Source: Aeromicrobium sp. (GTDB lineage Bacteria > Actinomycetota > Actinomycetes > Propionibacteriales > Nocardioidaceae). Taken from it: a stretch of 51,593 nucleotides of DNA. The position numbers and the translations under genes were made by a program. This document shows positions 47,967 to 51,593 of this stretch, piece after piece. Each line of letters starts with the position of its first letter. The stretch's first letter is position 1. The stretch covers positions 1 through 51,593 of the forward strand of contig NZ_JAGLCD010000015.1 of assembly GCF_023146395.1 (NCBI RefSeq), given 5' to 3'. A model generated the notes under the pieces. The model did no database searches, had not been told where the DNA came from, and worked only from the letters and a program-made list of their open reading frames with translations.

Positions 47967-48698
47967 ATGTCCGAGTCCGTCACGCCCGCCGTCCGCGCCG
48001 CCGAGATCGCGGCGCTCATCGACCATGCGATCCTCAAGCCCGAGCTGACCCGCGCCGAGGTCGACGCTGACCTCGACCTGGCGGCGAAGTACGGGATCTT
48101 CAGCGTCTGCGTTCGCCCCAGCGACGTTTCTCACGCCGTGCAGCGACTGGCCGGCTCGGGCGTCGCGGTCGGCACCGTGATCGGGTTCCCGCACGGCACG
48201 ACGTCCACCTCGACCAAGGTCGCCGAGGCCCGCCAGGCCCTCGCCGACGGCGCCGTCGAGCTCGACATGGTCCTCAACATCGGCCGGCTCAGGTCCGAGC
48301 TGCTCGACGACGTCGAGGCCGACATCGCCGCGGTGGTCGAGGCGGCAGGCGACCACGTCGTCAAGGTCATCCTGGAGACGGCCTACCTCGACGACGACCA
48401 GATCGTGGCGGCGTCCGCGGCCGCCGAGCGCGCGGGCGCGGCGTTCGTCAAGACGTCCACCGGTTTCGCCGGAGGCGGAGCCACCGTTCCGCACGTCACC
48501 CTCATGCGGGCCAGCGTCGGCCCCGCGGTCCAGGTCAAGGCCTCCGGCGGCGTCCGTGACCTCGACACCCTGCTCGCGATGCGCGCCCTCGGCGTCACGC
48601 GGTTCGGCACCAGCGCGACCGCCACGATCCTCGACGACGCGGCCGCGCGGGAGGCCGGGGGCGCCGGCACGGGCGCGAGCGACGACTCCTCGTACTGA
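47967..48698 (+). CDS. deoC: Deoxyribose-phosphate aldolase
   Basis: Cleaves deoxyribose-5-phosphate to acetaldehyde and glyceraldehyde-3-phosphate, ending deoxynucleoside catabolism. The 243-residue product begins IDHAILKPELT after a short lead. It has VGTVIGFPHGTTSTSTKVAE, the relay Asp in ELDMVLNIGRL, the Schiff-base Lys162 in FVKTSTGF, and the second Lys in VQVKASGGVRD. ATG 47967 is set by motif distance and the upstream -10. Confidence 0.96.
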   Translation: MSESVTPAVRAAEIAALIDHAILKPELTRAEVDADLDLAAKYGIFSVCVRPSDVSHAVQRLAGSGVAVGTVIGFPHGTTSTSTKVAEARQALADGAVELDMVLNIGRLRSELLDDVEADIAAVVEAAGDHVVKVILETAYLDDDQIVAASAAAERAGAAFVKTSTGFAGGGATVPHVTLMRASVGPAVQVKASGGVRDLDTLLAMRALGVTRFGTSATATILDDAAAREAGGAGTGASDDSSY

Positions 48699-48908
48699 TC
48701 GACGCGGCACGGCGGACCACCTGGCGGACCGACTGACAGACCGGCGAACCAGGTCGACACCGAATCGTCACCGGGGGTTCGTCCTGAGGTATTGATCCGG
48801 GTCGGCTGCCGCGATGGGGTGGGTGAGCACGGTTTCGGGGGAAACACGAAGGTCGACGACCCTCGGAGTCGGTGCGCCATGTCCCGACTCGTCAGAAGGT
48901 CGTCCTCC

Positions 48909-51593
48909 ATGCCCCGATCTCCCGGCCGCGCCTCGCGCCGCCTGGTCCCTGCCCTCGCCACCGTCGCCGCGACGCTGACGGCCGGCCTGCTGGCGGCCGT
49001 GCCCGCGCAGGCCGCGCCGGACGGCTCCGGTCCGGTCATCGCCGAGCTGTACCTCAGCGGTGGCAGTGCGAACGCTCCCTACACGCACAAGTTCGTCGAG
49101 CTGCACAATCCCACCGACGAGCCCGTCGACCTGACGGGCTGGTCGCTGCAGTACCGGCCCGCGACGGGCGGCTCCACCGGAACCTTCTCCGTGACGCCGC
49201 TCAGCGGCTCGATCCCGGCCGGTGGCGACTTCCTGGTGCGGGGCAACAGCAATGGCAGCTCCGGTGTGCCGCTGACCGTGGCCGACCTGGAGACCTCGTT
49301 CACCCCGAGCGGCACGGCCGGGGTCGTCGCCCTGGTCGACGGCACGACCGCGCTGACGAGCACCGTCAGCGGTGACGTCACGGTCGACCCCGACTGGACC
49401 GCTGGTGGCGGCGTCGACCTCGTCGGCTACGGCACCGCCACGACGTTCGAGACGGCGGTCGCCCCGGCGCCGACGAGCAACAGCGTGCCGCGCTCGATCG
49501 TTCGCGAGGGCGCCACGGACACCGACGTCAACGGCGCCGACCTCACGGTCTCGGAGACCATCACGCCCTGCGGGACCGCAGGATGTCAGGTCGACGAGCC
49601 GGAGCCGCCCCTCGATCCGACGGCCGCGACGATCGCCGAGATCCAGGGCACCACCGACGTCAGCCCGCTCGTCGGGCAGGCCGTCACGACCCAGGGCGTC
49701 GTGACGGCGGCCTTCCCCACGGGCGGCCTTGACGGCATCTACCTGCAGACCGCCGGCACCGGGGGTCCGCGCAACCCGGGGGCCGCCGCTTCCGACGGCA
49801 TCTTCGTGTACTCCCAGACGCTCGCCGCCGACGTGGCCGTGGGCGACACGATCGAGGTCACCGGCACCGTCAGCGAGTACTTCGGCCTGACCCAGATCAC
49901 GGCCTCGCCCGGCTCGTGGACCGAGCTGGCCGCAGCAGAGCCGGTGCTGCCGACCGTGCTCGACTTCCCGCTGCCCGCCTCGGACCGCGAGGCCCTCGAA
50001 GGCATGCTCGTCGAGCTCGACGGCGACTTCACCGTGACGAACAACTACGAGACCCACACGTTCGGGGAGATCGGCCTGGCGGCCGGCACGGAGCCGCTCA
50101 ACCAGCCCACCGACGTCGTGGCCCCAGGGACCCCCGAGTACACCCAGATGGTCGAGGAGAACGCGGCCCTGGCCGTCACGCTCGACGACGGCTCCTCGGC
50201 GAACTTCGCCGGGGGCGCGAAGGACGTCGCCCAGACCTGGTTGACGGCCGACACCGAGATCCGGGTCGGCGCCGCCGTGACGCTCACCGACCCGCTCGTG
50301 CTCGACTACCGCTTCGACACCTGGCGCGTCCAGCCCACCTCGGCGCTCACCGCCGACGGCCCCAAGCCGGCCGTGATCGAGGACGGGCTCCGCACCGCCG
50401 AGTCGAAGCCCGAGGACGTGGGCGGAGAGGTGCAGCTCGCGAGCTTCAACGTGCTCAACTACTTCTCGACCACGGGTGAGGAGTTCGTGGCCAGCGGTCT
50501 CGGCTCGTGCACGTACTACCGCGACCGCACCGGCGCGCCGGTCAACGCCAACCGCTGTGCGCCGAACGGTCCGCGCGGTGCGGCGAACGACGAGAACCTG
50601 GAGCGTCAGCAGGTCAAGATCGTCACGGCGATCAACACGTTGGGCGCCGATGTCGTCGGTCTCGCCGAGATCGAGAACTCGGCGGCCTTCGGCCAGGATC
50701 GCGACGAGGCACTGGACACCCTGGTGGCCGCGCTCAACGACGCGACCGGTGAGCAGACGTGGGCGGCCGTAGCGAGCCCGGCGGTCGTGCCGACGAACGG
50801 GGGCACGGACGTCATCCGGTCGGCATTCATCTACCGCGTCGACGCGGTCGAGGCGGTCGGCGAGTCCACGATCCTCGACGACCCGGCGTTCGTGAACGCC
50901 CGTGCCCCGTTGGCCCAGGCGTTCCGGCCGAAGGGCGGCGGAGACGAGAGCACCTTCGTGGTCGTGGCCAACCACTTCAAGTCGAAGGGCTCCGGCTCGG
51001 GCGAGGACGCCGACCAGGGCGACGGCCAGGGTGCGTCGAACGCGTCGCGCGTCCGTCAGGCCACGGCGCTCGTGGGCTTCACCGAGAGCCTGGAGGCCTC
51101 GACCGGGACCGACCAGATCTTCCTGGTCGGTGACTTCAACTCCTACGTGATGGAGGACCCGCTCCAGGTGCTCGAGGCGGCGGGATTCGTCAACGTCGGT
51201 GCCGAGCTCGACGCAGGGGCGACGTACCTGTTCCAGGGCCGGGTCGGCTCGCTCGACCACGTCTTCGCCTCGGCAGCGGCCTTCGACCGGGTCACGGGTG
51301 CCGACACGTGGGACATCAACGCCGACGAGCCCGTCGGGCGTGAGTACAGCCGCTACAACAACAACGCGACGCTGCTGTACGACGAGTCGGTGTTCCGCTC
51401 GAGCGACCACGACCCGACCCTCGTCGGCTACGACCCCCTCGAGGGTGAGTCCCCGGTCGACCCGGTCGAGTTCACCGACGTCGCGGGCAACACCTTCGCC
51501 GAGGACATCGCCTGGTTGGCCGGCGCCGGCATCACGACCGGCTACGCCAACGGCGACGGGACGTTCTCCTTCCGGCCGTCGGCGCCGGTGCTG
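48909..51593 (+). CDS. Secreted nuclease with LTD and S-layer-type domains (3' end missing)
   Basis: The frame is open to the window end (895 codons seen), so the gene is partial. ATG 48909 with AGAAGG upstream gives a clear Sec signal (RRLVPALATVAATLTAGLLA, then AQA); ATG 48879 is in frame. Domains in order are a lamin-tail domain at about residues 40-165 (VIAELYLSGG, KFVELHNPTDEPVDLTGWSL); an OB-fold-like segment at about 220-340 (TIAEIQGTTDVSPLVGQAVT); and an endonuclease/exonuclease/phosphatase domain at about 505-840 (LASFNVLNYF, GLAEIEN, VVANHFKSKG, VGDFNSY, SSDHDPTLVGY). A C-terminal S-layer-type repeat begins near 852 (FTDVAGNTFAEDIAWLAGAG). Resembles ExeM/NucH-like extracellular DNases. 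Confidence 0.9.
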   Translation, partial: MPRSPGRASRRLVPALATVAATLTAGLLAAVPAQAAPDGSGPVIAELYLSGGSANAPYTHKFVELHNPTDEPVDLTGWSLQYRPATGGSTGTFSVTPLSGSIPAGGDFLVRGNSNGSSGVPLTVADLETSFTPSGTAGVVALVDGTTALTSTVSGDVTVDPDWTAGGGVDLVGYGTATTFETAVAPAPTSNSVPRSIVREGATDTDVNGADLTVSETITPCGTAGCQVDEPEPPLDPTAATIAEIQGTTDVSPLVGQAVTTQGVVTAAFPTGGLDGIYLQTAGTGGPRNPGAAASDGIFVYSQTLAADVAVGDTIEVTGTVSEYFGLTQITASPGSWTELAAAEPVLPTVLDFPLPASDREALEGMLVELDGDFTVTNNYETHTFGEIGLAAGTEPLNQPTDVVAPGTPEYTQMVEENAALAVTLDDGSSANFAGGAKDVAQTWLTADTEIRVGAAVTLTDPLVLDYRFDTWRVQPTSALTADGPKPAVIEDGLRTAESKPEDVGGEVQLASFNVLNYFSTTGEEFVASGLGSCTYYRDRTGAPVNANRCAPNGPRGAANDENLERQQVKIVTAINTLGADVVGLAEIENSAAFGQDRDEALDTLVAALNDATGEQTWAAVASPAVVPTNGGTDVIRSAFIYRVDAVEAVGESTILDDPAFVNARAPLAQAFRPKGGGDESTFVVVANHFKSKGSGSGEDADQGDGQGASNASRVRQATALVGFTESLEASTGTDQIFLVGDFNSYVMEDPLQVLEAAGFVNVGAELDAGATYLFQGRVGSLDHVFASAAAFDRVTGADTWDINADEPVGREYSRYNNNATLLYDESVFRSSDHDPTLVGYDPLEGESPVDPVEFTDVAGNTFAEDIAWLAGAGITTGYANGDGTFSFRPSAPVL

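Noticed and set aside
48768..51410. 880-codon frame antisense to the secreted nuclease
   Set aside because: Low-complexity Arg/Gly/Val/Asp product; the plus-strand frame has a signal peptide and nuclease motifs and is simply open to the window end.

Overview
The window is about 51.6 kb of high-G+C (roughly 70% by eye), gene-dense actinobacterial chromosome. Frequent GTG starts, 4-nt ATGA/GTGA overlaps, a B. subtilis-type sdhCAB set and the order M23 peptidase - sucC - sucD - perM - purN - purH (as in the Mycobacterium tuberculosis Rv0950c-Rv0957 region) all fit Actinobacteria. Protein flavour suggests a Nocardioidaceae-like organism (Aeromicrobium/Nocardioides type); that rank is inference. 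No rRNA, tRNA, CRISPR array, integrase or transposase was seen.

Layout. 1-9.3 kb: M23 cell-wall peptidase, a small B12-fold-like protein, sucCD, a membrane-anchored ECF-sigma-like protein, perM, purN, purH. 9.3-14.7 kb: topoisomerase IB, TetR regulator, folD with a DUF3017 partner, mdh, an MFS exporter. 14.7-18.5 kb: sulfate ABC transporter (cysA, cysW, cysT, sbp). 18.6-20.9 kb: a hypothetical protein, a solitary low-G+C TIR-domain gene that looks acquired, and a DedA protein. 20.9-27.3 kb: DHA2 exporter, tandem GNAT protein, an alphaproteobacterial-type prephenate dehydratase coupled to galK, trpS with an altered KMSKS motif, and a 2H phosphoesterase. 27.3-27.7 kb: a gene-free stretch holding a tandemly duplicated REPIN-like repeat. 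27.7-32.2 kb: LysR regulator divergent from sdhCAB. 32.3-35.8 kb: SRPBCC protein, marR-MFS pair, M20 amidohydrolase.

36.1-48.7 kb is a nucleoside uptake and salvage cluster. It has a BMP-family lipoprotein, an ABC ATPase, two permeases, cytidine deaminase, thymidine phosphorylase, adenosine deaminase, a uridine-kinase-like protein and deoxyribose-phosphate aldolase. A cytochrome P450, a CPBP membrane protease and a MaoC-like protein are embedded in it by tight overlaps. The window ends inside a secreted nuclease (lamin-tail domain, exo/endonuclease domain, S-layer-type repeat). That gene could supply nucleosides to the cluster by degrading external DNA (inference). Its frame is open to the window edge.

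Most notable non-coding structure: (i) two dispersed palindrome families used as gene-end hairpins; (ii) an 86-bp insertion/duplication inside the nucleoside ABC operon that creates a 29-codon mini-ORF and keeps stop/start coupling on both sides; (iii) about fourteen genes with a -10-like hexamer 6-8 nt before the start codon, consistent with widespread leaderless transcription.
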